64,000 nucleotides of DNA from Saccharothrix sp. HUAS TT1 (GCF_040744945.1 NZ_CP160453.1:4216001-4280000); one strand, 5' to 3'; positions 11,186 through 19,275 are shown, counted from the stretch's first letter. Notes: a model not told the origin generated them from the letters alone. Made by a program: numbers and translations.

Positions 11186-11920
11186 ATGGCGTTCGAGTTC
11201 CCCGGCGAGGTCTACGAGACCATCAGGGCCGGCATGCGCGACCTCCCGGGCGAGACCGACTTCCTGGCCGGGCTGCTGCCCGCCGGCGGCCGGCTGCTCG
11301 ACCTCGGGTCCGGCTCCGGCTCCACGCTGCACGCCCTGGCCGAACAGGGGTTCGAGGGCGTCGGCGTCGAGGTGAGCGGCCAGTTCGTCGACCACGCGAA
11401 GAGCCGGGCGAACGACCGCGAGCGCTACGTCAACGCCTCCTTCCTGGAGTTCGACACCGACGAGACCTTCGACGTGGTGTCCTGCCTGTTCGCCACCCTC
11501 AACATGGTCGACCCGGCGGAGCTGCCCGGACTGCTGGTGAAGGCGCGCCAGTGGCTCAAGCCCGGCGGGCGGCTGGTGCTGGAGGCCGCGCACCTGCTGA
11601 ACTTCGTCGACTCCTTCCAGCCGAGCCAGGTCACCCACCACCCGGCCGCGGACGGCACGGTCGTCACCCGGCTCGCCCGGATCTCGGTCCACCCGCACCG
11701 CGCGACGTGGCGCAACGAGGAGACGCTGCTGGTCGGCGCCTCCGGCGGCCCGGCCACGCTGCACCACAACTTCTTCGACCAGTGGGTGCTCACCGCGCCC
11801 GAGCTGCGCAACCTGCTGGCGGCGGCGGGGTTCCGGGTCGTCGCCGAGCACGGCTCGTTCCGGTCCACCCCGCCGGTCGGCCGCGGCCCGCTGATCCAGG
11901 TCGCCGAGATCGACCGCTGA
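11186..11920 (+). CDS. Class I SAM-dependent methyltransferase
   Basis: A 244-residue methyltransferase. Motif I reads LLDLGSGSGSTL, followed by an acidic end to the second strand (VGVEVSGQFVDHAK). The FDVVSCLFATLNMVDP and LKPGGRLVLEA segments are the usual post-I and motif III-like regions. The ATG at 11186 is preferred because GAGG sits five bases upstream; an in-frame GTG at 11165 lacks a site. It is convergent with the minus-strand TyrA gene and separated from it by a very strong hairpin. In this cluster it could O-methylate a phenol produced by HpaBC, but the acceptor is unknown. Confidence 0.85.
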   Translation: MAFEFPGEVYETIRAGMRDLPGETDFLAGLLPAGGRLLDLGSGSGSTLHALAEQGFEGVGVEVSGQFVDHAKSRANDRERYVNASFLEFDTDETFDVVSCLFATLNMVDPAELPGLLVKARQWLKPGGRLVLEAAHLLNFVDSFQPSQVTHHPAADGTVVTRLARISVHPHRATWRNEETLLVGASGGPATLHHNFFDQWVLTAPELRNLLAAAGFRVVAEHGSFRSTPPVGRGPLIQVAEIDR

Positions 11921-11932
11921 CCCACCCCCCGG

Positions 11933-11982
11933 CACGACGAGAACCGGCCGCCCTCGGTTGAGGGCGGCCGGTTCTCGTCGTG
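11933..11982. terminator. Bidirectional terminator, 23-bp perfect stem
   Basis: A perfect 23-bp inverted repeat (11933-11955 with 11960-11982) around a GGTT loop fills the space between the convergent methyltransferase and TyrA copy 2 genes. It can act on both strands. Confidence 0.85.
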
Positions 11983-11993
11983 CGCGCGGCGGG

Positions 11994-12845
11994 TCAACCG
12001 CGGTCGGTCAGCTCCGCACGTCCCGCGCACCCGCGCGCGAGCAGTTCGGCCACCTCGGGCAGCGGCTCGTCGTCACCGCGGGCGACGGCCGCCAGCGCGG
12101 TGGCCGTGCGGCCCAGGTCCGCCGCCACACCGGCCAGCACCCGTGCGACGTGCTCGGCGTTGTGCCGCAGGATGTCGGTCCACAGCGCGACGTCCCCCGC
12201 CGCGATCCGGGTGGTGTCCCGAACACCGCGCCCCGCGAGCCGCAGCACGTCCGGACCCGCGCCGCGCAGCGCCGCCGCCATCGCGCCGGCCACCACGTGC
12301 GGCGCGTGCGACACCAGCGCCACCGCGCGGTCGTGCTCCACCGCGTCCATCTCCACCTCCCGCGCCCCGCACAGCGCCACCAGCTCGCGCACCACGTCGA
12401 CCGCCCCGGCGCCCACGCCTGGCCGGGGGCACAGCACCCAGGCCGCGCCCCGGAACAGCGCCGCGTCGGCCGCCCCCGGGCCGGACCTCTCGCTGCCCGC
12501 CATCGGGTGGCCGGGCACGAAGTCCACCGCCGCCCCGGCGGCGCGGACCACGGTCGCCTTGGTGCTCGCGACATCGGTGTAGACGTGCGCGAGCCCCCGG
12601 TCCCGCGCGTCGCGCAGGACCGGGGGCACGGCGTCCGGCGGCACCGCCAGCACGGCCAGGTCGGCGCGCGGCGGGCGGTCGCCCACGGGCCGGCCCGCGC
12701 CGCGGCCGACCGCGACGTCGAGCGCGTCGACGTCGCGGTCGGCCAGCAGGACGCGGACCCCGGCGGCGCGGGCGGCCAGCGCGATCGACGTGCCGATCAG
12801 GCCGGTGCCCACCACCACCAGGGTCCGCAGCGCCGGTCGGGTCAC
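11994..12845 (-). CDS. Prephenate (arogenate) dehydrogenase, TyrA family, copy 2
   Basis: A 283-residue TyrA-type dehydrogenase on the opposite strand from copy 1. It shows the NAD(P) motif VVGTGLIGTSIA, the classic FVPGHPMAGSERSG substrate-site segment, and LVSHAPHVVAGAM. The GTG start overlaps the chorismate mutase stop (GTGA), so the two successive enzymes of the tyrosine branch are translationally coupled. Chorismate would go to prephenate and then to 4-hydroxyphenylpyruvate. No ACT domain is present. Having two TyrA copies within 3 kb is unusual and suggests one is specialised. Confidence 0.92.
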   Translation of the reverse strand: MTRPALRTLVVVGTGLIGTSIALAARAAGVRVLLADRDVDALDVAVGRGAGRPVGDRPPRADLAVLAVPPDAVPPVLRDARDRGLAHVYTDVASTKATVVRAAGAAVDFVPGHPMAGSERSGPGAADAALFRGAAWVLCPRPGVGAGAVDVVRELVALCGAREVEMDAVEHDRAVALVSHAPHVVAGAMAAALRGAGPDVLRLAGRGVRDTTRIAAGDVALWTDILRHNAEHVARVLAGVAADLGRTATALAAVARGDDEPLPEVAELLARGCAGRAELTDRG

Positions 12846-13222
12846 CGAGCGCCCGTCCGGACCAGGTCCGGGCGCAACGCCGCCGCGCCGCCCAGGTACA
12901 CGTGCCGGACCGACGTCGCCGCGTCCGGGACGCTGACGTGCGCCAGGGCGCGGACGACCCTGGGCATGCCGCCCGGCACGGCGATCTCGGTGGCGCACAT
13001 CAGCGGCACGCCGTCGAGCGGACCCGTCCGCGCCGCCGTCGCCGGGTAGGCGCTGACCAGGTCCGGCGTGACGGTGAACAGCACGCTGATCACGTCCTCC
13101 GGGTCCAGCGCGTTGTCGGCCAGCATCGCGCTCACGAGCGCCCTGGTGGCGTCGGCGATGAGGTCGGGCTCGTCGGCGTCGACTTGAACCGCACCGCGCA
13201 CCGCGCGGACCGTGCCTGCCAT
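12842..13222 (-). CDS. aroH: Chorismate mutase, AroH class
   Basis: A 126-residue monofunctional AroH-fold chorismate mutase, rearranging chorismate to prephenate. The N-terminal VRAVRGAV carries the arginine of the active site. PEDVISVLFTVTPDL is the family's central strand-helix. CATEIAVPGGMPRVVRALAHV holds the Glu and Arg expected at the trimer interface site. VYLGGAAALRPDL gives the C-terminal Tyr. Length matches the Bacillus subtilis enzyme (about 127 aa). GGAGGAG stands eight bases before the ATG. It lies between the aldolase-fold gene and TyrA copy 2 in one minus-strand operon. Confidence 0.93.
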   Translation of the reverse strand: MAGTVRAVRGAVQVDADEPDLIADATRALVSAMLADNALDPEDVISVLFTVTPDLVSAYPATAARTGPLDGVPLMCATEIAVPGGMPRVVRALAHVSVPDAATSVRHVYLGGAAALRPDLVRTGAR

Positions 13223-13244
13223 CACCTGCTCCTCCCGGTGCGAC

Positions 13245-14051
13245 TCACTCGTCCAGCAGTTCGGGTTGCTCGGCGACGATCTCGTCGTAGAGCAGCTGGA
13301 AGCTGAACCAGCCCAGCTGCCGGTCGCCGAAGCCGTCCTTGGCGGCCACCGCCTGCTCGTGGCTCATCCGCTGGGGCGTCCCGGCGGCGGCGGCCAGCAG
13401 CTGCACCTGCGCGCAGCTGTCGTAGGTGAAGAACCAGTGCACGGCCTCCTCGATGGAGCCGCCGACGGTGATCAGCCCGTGGTGGCGCAGCAGGATCGCC
13501 CGCCGGTCGCCCAGCTTCTCGGCGATGTCCAGGCCCTGCTCGACGGCGATGGACGGCCCGCGGTAGTCGTCGTAGAGGACCTGGTCCTGGTAGAACGCGG
13601 CCGACTCCTGGTCCAGCGGCTCCAGCAGCCTGCCCAGGGCGCCCATCGCCCGCGAGTGCGCGGTGTGCGCGTGCGCGGCGGCCTCGGCGCCGGGGTTGAG
13701 CTCGTGGATCTTCGAGTGGATCACGAACGCGCTCGGGTTGACCTTGTGCACGCCCTCCACGACGACTCCCTCGGAGTCCACGCAGATGAGGTCGCGCACC
13801 CGCACCAGGTTGAAGGAGACCCCGAACGGGTTCACCCAGAACCGGTCGTCGAACTCCGGGTCGCGCACCGAGATGTGCCCCGAGATGCCCTCGCCGAACC
13901 CGTACTTGCCGAACAGCCGCAGGGCGGCGGTCAGGCGCTGCTTGCGGTCGCGCCGCTCCTCTTCCGTCGTCCGGGTTTCCCGGGCCGGCATCGGCAGGCC
14001 GGTGTGGGTGTCGGCGAGGTAGCCGGGCGCCTTCACTTCCATCGTGGTCAC
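13245..14051 (-). CDS. Class II aldolase/adducin-fold protein, possible NovR/CloR-like oxygenase
   Basis: A 268-residue protein of the class II aldolase/adducin family. The metal-binding His cluster AAHAHTAHSR and the later LLRHHGLITVGG are present, and the N-terminal half has GISGHISVRDPEF and NPFGVSFNLVR. The family includes sugar-phosphate aldolases. It also includes the non-haem iron oxygenases NovR/CloR, which convert prenylated 4-hydroxyphenylpyruvate to the 4-hydroxybenzoate. The length and the neighbourhood (AroH and TyrA directly downstream) fit the second type, though this is inference. The GTG start has GAGGAG about nine bases upstream. It sits second in a four-gene minus-strand operon. 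Confidence 0.85.
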   Translation of the reverse strand: MTTMEVKAPGYLADTHTGLPMPARETRTTEEERRDRKQRLTAALRLFGKYGFGEGISGHISVRDPEFDDRFWVNPFGVSFNLVRVRDLICVDSEGVVVEGVHKVNPSAFVIHSKIHELNPGAEAAAHAHTAHSRAMGALGRLLEPLDQESAAFYQDQVLYDDYRGPSIAVEQGLDIAEKLGDRRAILLRHHGLITVGGSIEEAVHWFFTYDSCAQVQLLAAAAGTPQRMSHEQAVAAKDGFGDRQLGWFSFQLLYDEIVAEQPELLDE

Positions 14052-14086
14052 GAGCAGAACTCCTCACATCGTCGGACGGGCGGGGT

Positions 14087-15640
14087 TCAGATCAGCTGGA
14101 GGCTGTCGTCGTCGAAGCGGTCGGCGGGTGTCGGCGTCGAGGTCGCCCAGCGGAGCCGGATCGACTCGACGATGTCGACGGCGCGGTCCACCAGGGACTG
14201 CACGCCGAAGGTGAAGAAGAGGGTGCCCCGGGCCGGGTCGCCCAGCGCGTGCAGCCTGGCGTCAGCCACGCCGTCCGCGACCAGCTCGCTGGTGGAGCGC
14301 AGCACGTGGACGCCGCCACGCGGGTGCCGCTCGGCCAGCTTCGCCTCGACCAGCGACTCCACCAGCGGCTGCGACGAGCCCGCCCGGTGGTTGAGCCGGG
14401 CGTTCACCGCGTTCACCACCACGTCCGCCGACGACTCGACGCCGCCCGCGACGACGGTGAACCCGCCGTGCTCGCCGGGCCGGACCGCCGTGACGCCCCG
14501 GACCAGCTCGACCCGGCCCGCGTCCAGCAGCGAGAGCAGGGTGGCCGCGCTCGCCGGCGGCATCGGGCAGCACAGGCTCATCAGGCTCCGGTCGTGCCGG
14601 GCCAGCAGCCACTGCCGGGCGGACTCGTCGAGCAGCGGCCACACGTCGGGACCGGCGTCGGGCACCGCCTGCTGGAGCACGCGGATCGCGATGCTCGGCG
14701 AGTCCACCTCGGCGAGGTTGCGGCGCAGCCGGTCCACCGGGTCCTCGTGCGCGATGGCGTCGATCTCGGCGCGCACCACGGCCAGGTCCTCGCCGACCGT
14801 CCGCAGCTCGGTCTCCATCAGCGAGACGACGTCGCGCAGGCTCACGGCGCCACCGCTCGCGGCGATCCGGCGGAAGTGCGCCGGGGTGAAGTGCCGCAAC
14901 CGGTGGTGGATCGGCCGCTGCCGGACGCCCGGCAGCGCGCCGCGGCGCGACACCATCCTGATCCGACCCCGGTGGCCGCGCGCGTTGAGCGCCAGCACCA
15001 CGTCGATCGCGGTGAGCCCGGAGCCGATGACGGCGACGTCGGCGTCGTCGGGGACCGCGGTGAGCGCTCGCGCCGTCGGGTAGGGCTCGGCGACGAACCC
15101 GGCGGCGCCGGTCAGCCCGAACACGTCCGCCGGCTGGCCGGCGCCGAAGGACAGCACCGCGTGGTCGACCTCGAACCGGGCGCCCGCCGTGGTCTCCAGC
15201 GCCAGGCGGTGGGCGGTGGGCGTCGCGCGGGTCACCGCGTCCCGCACGATCCGCACCTGCCAGCCCTTGCGCACCAGCGCCGACAGCGCCGACCGCGCGG
15301 ACTGCTCCAGGTAGTCGCCGAACACCGCGCGCGGCACGAACCGCGCGCCGCCGAGCGGGTCGAGGTAGGCGTTCGGCCGCGAGCCGGCCGACGCCCTGGT
15401 GGCGAGCCAGTCGGCCAGGTGCGCCGGGTCGCCGGCGCGCACCGACATGTCCTCCGGCACGGCGTTGACCCGGATGACCTCCAGGTCGGGCTGGTAGGGG
15501 CGGCCGCGCCACAGGTGGCCGGACGGTTCGAAGACGACCACCTCGCCGGTGGGCAGGCGGTCGTCCGAGGCGAGTGCGTCGAGCAGGCAGACCGCGGACG
15601 CGCCGCCACCCACCACAGCTATTGCCGGAATTGTTTTCAT
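14087..15640 (-). CDS. FAD/NAD(P)-binding protein
   Basis: A 517-residue flavoprotein with two Rossmann motifs. AIAVVGGGASAVCLLDAL at the N-terminus binds FAD. VAVIGSGLTAIDVVLAL at about residue 205 is the second dinucleotide site. LSFGAGQPAD and VVVNAVNARLNH complete a layout typical of the FAD-NAD(P)-binding (NAD_binding_9-like) group, whose substrates are mostly unknown. The ATG at 15640 is used because the Rossmann fold begins ten residues later; the upstream GGAG is a little far away. It heads the minus-strand operon with the aldolase, AroH and TyrA genes and is divergent from the DAHP synthase gene. It may oxidise a cluster intermediate. Confidence 0.82.
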   Translation of the reverse strand: MKTIPAIAVVGGGASAVCLLDALASDDRLPTGEVVVFEPSGHLWRGRPYQPDLEVIRVNAVPEDMSVRAGDPAHLADWLATRASAGSRPNAYLDPLGGARFVPRAVFGDYLEQSARSALSALVRKGWQVRIVRDAVTRATPTAHRLALETTAGARFEVDHAVLSFGAGQPADVFGLTGAAGFVAEPYPTARALTAVPDDADVAVIGSGLTAIDVVLALNARGHRGRIRMVSRRGALPGVRQRPIHHRLRHFTPAHFRRIAASGGAVSLRDVVSLMETELRTVGEDLAVVRAEIDAIAHEDPVDRLRRNLAEVDSPSIAIRVLQQAVPDAGPDVWPLLDESARQWLLARHDRSLMSLCCPMPPASAATLLSLLDAGRVELVRGVTAVRPGEHGGFTVVAGGVESSADVVVNAVNARLNHRAGSSQPLVESLVEAKLAERHPRGGVHVLRSTSELVADGVADARLHALGDPARGTLFFTFGVQSLVDRAVDIVESIRLRWATSTPTPADRFDDDSLQLI

Positions 15641-16077
15641 GGCGAACCCGATATTCTCCCGCACAGTGGTCGGGTGCATTCGTGGTTATTCGCGGAAAAG
15701 TTGCGATGTGTCCCGACATGGTAGACAGCGGTTCTCGGCGGCGGCTGACGCTTGCGCGCGACGACGATTGCCAAAAAGCGAACCGCGAGTGCGGTGTGGG
15801 CCGATCGGTCTATTGTTCCGGACCGGCCCACCCGTGCTACGGTGCCGACCGTTTGCCTTCGAACGGGTGCGACGACATTCTTCCGGCGACGTTCGCCCGC
15901 TGCGGTATCCGAGACGCCCGGGGGCCGGTTTCAGGGGGCGGCACCGGGTCGGACGTGCCCGTGTTCGCGAATGCGGCAACGAGCCTGCGCTGGTTCGACA
16001 TACCAGGACACGCGTCCTGGGTAGCGTTCCGCAGCGATTGGATCGTCAATTCAAATGTCGAGCGAGGGGCGGGTGCC
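15641..16077. promoter_or_regulatory. Divergent promoter region between FAD protein and DAHP synthase
   Basis: A 437-bp gap with lower GC than the genes and no believable ORF. It must hold the promoters for both wings of the aromatic cluster. A TGTC-CC-GACA inverted repeat lies at about 15710-15719, and AT-rich patches occur near 15640-15700 and 16040-16055. No operator can be assigned to a named regulator. Confidence 0.5.
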
Positions 16078-17115
16078 GTGGTCATCGTCATGGGGGCGGG
16101 TGCGATCGAGGCTGACTTGCGCGGGGTCGTGGAACGCATCGAGAGCGGAAACTGCCAGGCGTTCGTGAGCCGCGGTGTCAATCGCACCATCATCGGTTTG
16201 GTGGGCGACGTGGGGCAGTTCAGCGATGCCGAGCTGCGCGCGCTGCCGGGGGTGGCGGAGGTCGTCCGCATCTCGTCGAAGTACAAGCTGGTCAGCCGGG
16301 AGCACCACGCGCACCGCTCGACCGTGCGCGTCGGCGGCGTGCCGATCGGCCCCGGGACGGTCACCCTGATCGCCGGACCGTGCGCGGTCGAGACGCTGGA
16401 CCAGACGATGGAGGCGGCGGTGATGGCGCGCGCGGCGGGCGCGACGCTGTTGCGCGGCGGCGCGTACAAGCCGCGCACGTCGCCGTACGCGTTCCAGGGG
16501 CTGGGGCCGCAGGGGCTGCGCATCCTCGCCGAGGTCCGCGAGGCGACCGGGCTGCCGGTGGTGACCGAGGTGGTCAGCCCGGCCGACATCGACATCGTCG
16601 CCGAGCACGTCGACATGGTGCAGATCGGCACCCGGAACATGCAGAACTTCCCGCTGCTGCAAGCCGCCGGCGCGCTGGACAAGCCGGTCATGCTCAAGCG
16701 GGGGATGAGCTCGTCCATCGAGGAGTGGCTGATGGCCGCCGAGTACATCGCGCAGCGCGGCAACCTCGACATCGTGCTGTGCGAGCGCGGTATCCGCACC
16801 TTCGAGACCGCCACCCGCAACACGCTCGACGTCTCGGCCGTGCCGGTCGCGCAGCAGCTCTCGCACCTGCCGGTGATCGTCGACCCGTCGCACTCGGGCG
16901 GCCGGCGCGACCTGGTCCTGCCGCTGACCAAGGCGGCGATCGCGGTCGGCGCCGACGGCGTGATCGTGGACGTGCACCCGTCGCCGGAGACCGCGCTGTG
17001 CGACGGCCCGCAGGCGCTGGTGTCGGCCGACATGGCCGAGCTGGCGGAGGTGGTCGACGGTTTCGCCCGGCTCACCGGTCGCACCGCGGCCGCGGGCGAC
17101 CGCCTGGCGGTCTGA
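16078..17115 (+). CDS. aroF: 3-deoxy-7-phosphoheptulonate (DAHP) synthase, type I-beta
   Basis: A 345-residue enzyme catalysing the first shikimate-pathway step, from phosphoenolpyruvate and erythrose-4-phosphate to DAHP. The first 75 or so residues are the ferredoxin-like regulatory domain of the I-beta class (VVERIESGNCQAFVSRG, TIIGLVGDVGQF). The barrel follows with LIAGPCAVET, LLRGGAYKPRTSPYAFQG, PVMLKRGMSSSIEEW and the metal-binding DPSHSGGRRDLV. GTG 16078 is chosen for GAGGGG eight bases upstream. Primary metabolism in actinomycetes usually relies on type II enzymes, so a type I-beta copy beside AroH and TyrA marks a dedicated precursor supply. The CGNR regulator gene follows after four bases. 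Confidence 0.94.
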   Translation: MVIVMGAGAIEADLRGVVERIESGNCQAFVSRGVNRTIIGLVGDVGQFSDAELRALPGVAEVVRISSKYKLVSREHHAHRSTVRVGGVPIGPGTVTLIAGPCAVETLDQTMEAAVMARAAGATLLRGGAYKPRTSPYAFQGLGPQGLRILAEVREATGLPVVTEVVSPADIDIVAEHVDMVQIGTRNMQNFPLLQAAGALDKPVMLKRGMSSSIEEWLMAAEYIAQRGNLDIVLCERGIRTFETATRNTLDVSAVPVAQQLSHLPVIVDPSHSGGRRDLVLPLTKAAIAVGADGVIVDVHPSPETALCDGPQALVSADMAELAEVVDGFARLTGRTAAAGDRLAV

Positions 17116-17119
17116 ACCG

Positions 17120-17689
17120 GTGCCGCCGACGGACGGCTTCGTGCTCGTGCTGCCCGACGAACCGCTGACCGTGCGGTTGATGAACACGGTGTGGTCCGAG
17201 CGCGGCCGGGTGCACGACGCCCTGTCCGACGTCCGGCGCCTGCGCCGGTGGGTCGAGGTGGTGAGCGCGGGGACGACTGCCGGTGACGGGGACCTGGCCG
17301 CGTTCCGCGAGTTGCGGGACGCGCTGCGGGACGTCGTCCACCACCGGACCGCCACGTCGCCGCTGCCGCCCGAGCGGGTGGCGCGGGCGGTCGAGGTGAT
17401 CAACGGGGCGGTGACCGCGACGACGGTCTGGACGGAACTCGTGCTGACCGAGGAGGGCCCGAGCCGCCGCCCGTGCTGCTCGGGCACCCCGGCGGAGCGA
17501 CTGCTGTCGGGCATCGCGGCCGAGGCCGTCGACCTGCTCGCCGACGGTCGCCTGTCGGCGTGCCGGGCGCCGGGGTGCGTCCACCACTACGTGCGGACCG
17601 GCCGGCGGCAGTGGTGCTCCCGGCAGTGCGGGAACCGGGTGCGCGTCGCCCGCCACTACCGCCGCCAGTCGCCCGCGTCCTGGTCCTGA
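17120..17689 (+). CDS. CGNR zinc-finger / ABATE-domain regulator
   Basis: A 189-residue protein with an N-terminal stress-sensing ABATE-like domain (LVLPDEPLTVRLMNTVW, LREL-type helices). It has a C-terminal zinc finger in which CRAPGCVHHYV and RRQWCSRQCGNRVRVARHY supply four cysteines and the defining CGNR tetrad. Such proteins are common actinobacterial DNA-binding regulators of largely unknown targets. The GTG start lies four bases after the DAHP synthase stop without a clear ribosome site, pointing to translational coupling. It may regulate the aromatic cluster. Confidence 0.88.
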   Translation: MPPTDGFVLVLPDEPLTVRLMNTVWSERGRVHDALSDVRRLRRWVEVVSAGTTAGDGDLAAFRELRDALRDVVHHRTATSPLPPERVARAVEVINGAVTATTVWTELVLTEEGPSRRPCCSGTPAERLLSGIAAEAVDLLADGRLSACRAPGCVHHYVRTGRRQWCSRQCGNRVRVARHYRRQSPASWS

Positions 17690-17699
17690 CGGCGCGGTC

Positions 17700-17735
17700 G
17701 GCGCCGGGGGAGGGGAAGCCCCCGCCCCCGGCGCC
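17700..17735 (+). terminator. Hairpin terminator after DAHP synthase operon
   Basis: An 11-bp stem, GGCGCCGGGGG with CCCCCGGCGCC, is extended by a bulge and a GGGG/CCCC pair around an AAG loop. It follows the CGNR stop by ten bases. Confidence 0.65.
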
Positions 17736-17900
17736 CCCGCCGCTCTGCCACCGCCGCTCTGCCACCGCCACCGCTATTGCCCGCCGCGCTCCCTCCACCG
17801 CCGCCCGCCGCTTTGCCGCCGCTGCTCTGCCCCCACCCGCCAACGCCACCAGCCATCCGCCACCGCCATCCGCTGCCTGCCGCCCGCCGTTCCGCCTGTC
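17736..17900. repeat. C-rich low-complexity tract (CCGCCGCT-type)
   Basis: This stretch before the carotenoid genes is built of slipped, imperfect copies of CCGCCGCT, CTGCCACCGCC and CCGCCATCCGC words, strongly C-biased on this strand. No gene is supported. A very similar word family recurs after crtU at 20805-21240. Confidence 0.6.
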
Positions 17901-17936
17901 ATGCGGACCGCGGTGTGCCGCCTTACGGTGAGTCGC

Positions 17937-18281
17937 ATGGAAGACCGGTGGCAGTACCTGGCGGTGCTCGCTGTCTGCCTGCTGCTGACCGCGCCGCTGG
18001 AGTTCCTGGGCGCGGGTGTGTACCGGCGGTTCGAGGCGGTGGCCCGCACGCTCCTGCCGGTGGTGCTGCTGTTCGCCACGTGGGACCTCATCGCCATCGC
18101 GCGCGGGCACTGGACGTTCAGCGAGCGGTTCACGCTGGGACTCGTCCTGCCCGGTGGGATGCCGGTGGAGGAACTGCTGTTCTTCCTGGTGATCCCGCTG
18201 TGCGCGCTGCTCACCTACGAGGCCGTGTCGGCCGTGACGGCTCCCCGACCGGAAGGCGCGCGGTGGGCCCGGAGTACCTGA
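17937..18281 (+). CDS. crtYc: Lycopene beta-cyclase subunit CrtYc
   Basis: A 114-residue membrane protein with three hydrophobic helices. LPGGMPVEELLFFLVIPL holds the Pro-x-Glu-Glu signature of the CrtYc/CrtYd domain family. With its partner it forms the heterodimeric lycopene cyclase of actinobacteria that closes beta-ionone rings, in the membrane and without redox change. The ATG 17937 gives the usual length for the subunit. It overlaps crtYd by 19 bases, which enforces coupled synthesis of both halves. Confidence 0.9.
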   Translation: MEDRWQYLAVLAVCLLLTAPLEFLGAGVYRRFEAVARTLLPVVLLFATWDLIAIARGHWTFSERFTLGLVLPGGMPVEELLFFLVIPLCALLTYEAVSAVTAPRPEGARWARST

Positions 18282-18577
18282 TCGCCGCCGCGGCGTCCGT
18301 CGGGCTGACGGTCGCCGCCGAACTGCTCTTGCTGCGCACCGGGCTGTTCCGCCGCCGCGCCTACTGGCTCACGATGGCGATCGTCTTCGCGTTCCAGGTG
18401 CCGGTCGACGGCTGGCTGACCAAGCTGAGCGCGCCCATCGTCCTCTACGAGCCCGCGGTGATCAGCGGTGTGCGCGTGCCGTGGGACATCCCCGTCGAGG
18501 ACTTCCTGTTCGGCTTCTCGATGATCACCCTGACCCTGTTGCTGTGGGAACGTGCCCGCACCCGGAAGGCGGTCTGA
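18263..18577 (+). CDS. crtYd: Lycopene beta-cyclase subunit CrtYd
   Basis: A 104-residue membrane protein with three hydrophobic segments. VPWDIPVEDFLFGFSMI provides the second Pro-x-Glu-Asp motif of the cyclase. The GTG start 18263 lies within the end of crtYc, and the stop overlaps the next ATG (TGATG). Together with CrtYc it would convert lycopene to beta-carotene, the substrate needed by the CrtU protein encoded downstream. Confidence 0.9.
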   Translation: MGPEYLIAAAASVGLTVAAELLLLRTGLFRRRAYWLTMAIVFAFQVPVDGWLTKLSAPIVLYEPAVISGVRVPWDIPVEDFLFGFSMITLTLLLWERARTRKAV

Positions 18578-19275
18578 TGGCGAAGTTGGCGGTGGCCGAG
18601 GTGCCCGACGCGTTCGACGCGGCGGCCCGCGGCTACGACCTGCTGGTCGGCGCGAACCCCGGCTACCACCGGGAGCTGCGCCGGTCGGCCACGGCGCTCG
18701 GCGTCGTCGGCGACGGTGCGGGGCAGCGCCTGCTGGACCTCGGGTGCGGCACCGGGGCGTCCACGGCGGCGCTGCTGTCGGTCGCGCCCCGGGCCGAGAT
18801 CATCGGCGTGGACGCGTCGGCCGGGATGCTCGACCAGGCGAAGCGCAAACCCTGGCCGGACAACGTGTCCTTCGTGCACGCGCGCGCCGAGGACTTGGCG
18901 GAGCGCGGCCCGTTCGACGGCGTCTTCGCCGCCTACCTGGTTCGCAACCTGGCCGACCCAGACCCCGTGCTCAGCGAGGTGCGCGGCCTGCTCAAGCCGG
19001 GAGCGAGGTTCGTGGCGCACGAGTACTCGGTGCGGGACTCGGTGGCGGCCACCGCGCTGTGGACGGCCGTCTGCTGGACCGTGATCATCCCCGGCGGCGT
19101 GGCAGTGACGCGGTCCGCGAGCCTCTACACGTACCTGTGGCGCAGCGTGCTCGACTTCGACGGCGTCCGCGCGTTGCGCCGCCGGGTCGTGAAGGCCGGG
19201 TTCGCCGACGTCCGGGTGCTGCCGGCGGCCGGGTGGCAGCGGGGGATCGTGCACACGGTCGTGGGACGGGCATGA
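18577..19275 (+). CDS. crtT: Class I SAM methyltransferase (CrtT-like)
   Basis: A 232-residue UbiE-like methyltransferase. Motif I is LLDLGCGTGASTA, followed by IIGVDASAGMLDQAKRK and LVRNLADPDPVLSEVRGLLKPG. It lies between crtYd and crtU with start-stop overlap on both sides, the position of CrtT in Streptomyces isorenieratene clusters. CrtT's substrate is not settled there, so the symbol rests on synteny. A quinone methyltransferase role cannot be excluded from sequence alone. Confidence 0.78.
   Translation: MAKLAVAEVPDAFDAAARGYDLLVGANPGYHRELRRSATALGVVGDGAGQRLLDLGCGTGASTAALLSVAPRAEIIGVDASAGMLDQAKRKPWPDNVSFVHARAEDLAERGPFDGVFAAYLVRNLADPDPVLSEVRGLLKPGARFVAHEYSVRDSVAATALWTAVCWTVIIPGGVAVTRSASLYTYLWRSVLDFDGVRALRRRVVKAGFADVRVLPAAGWQRGIVHTVVGRA

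Noticed and set aside
15574-16077. N-terminal extension of the DAHP synthase frame back to 15574
   Set aside because: It overlaps the divergent FAD gene and has no similarity to the type I-beta class, whose regulatory domain starts at 16078.
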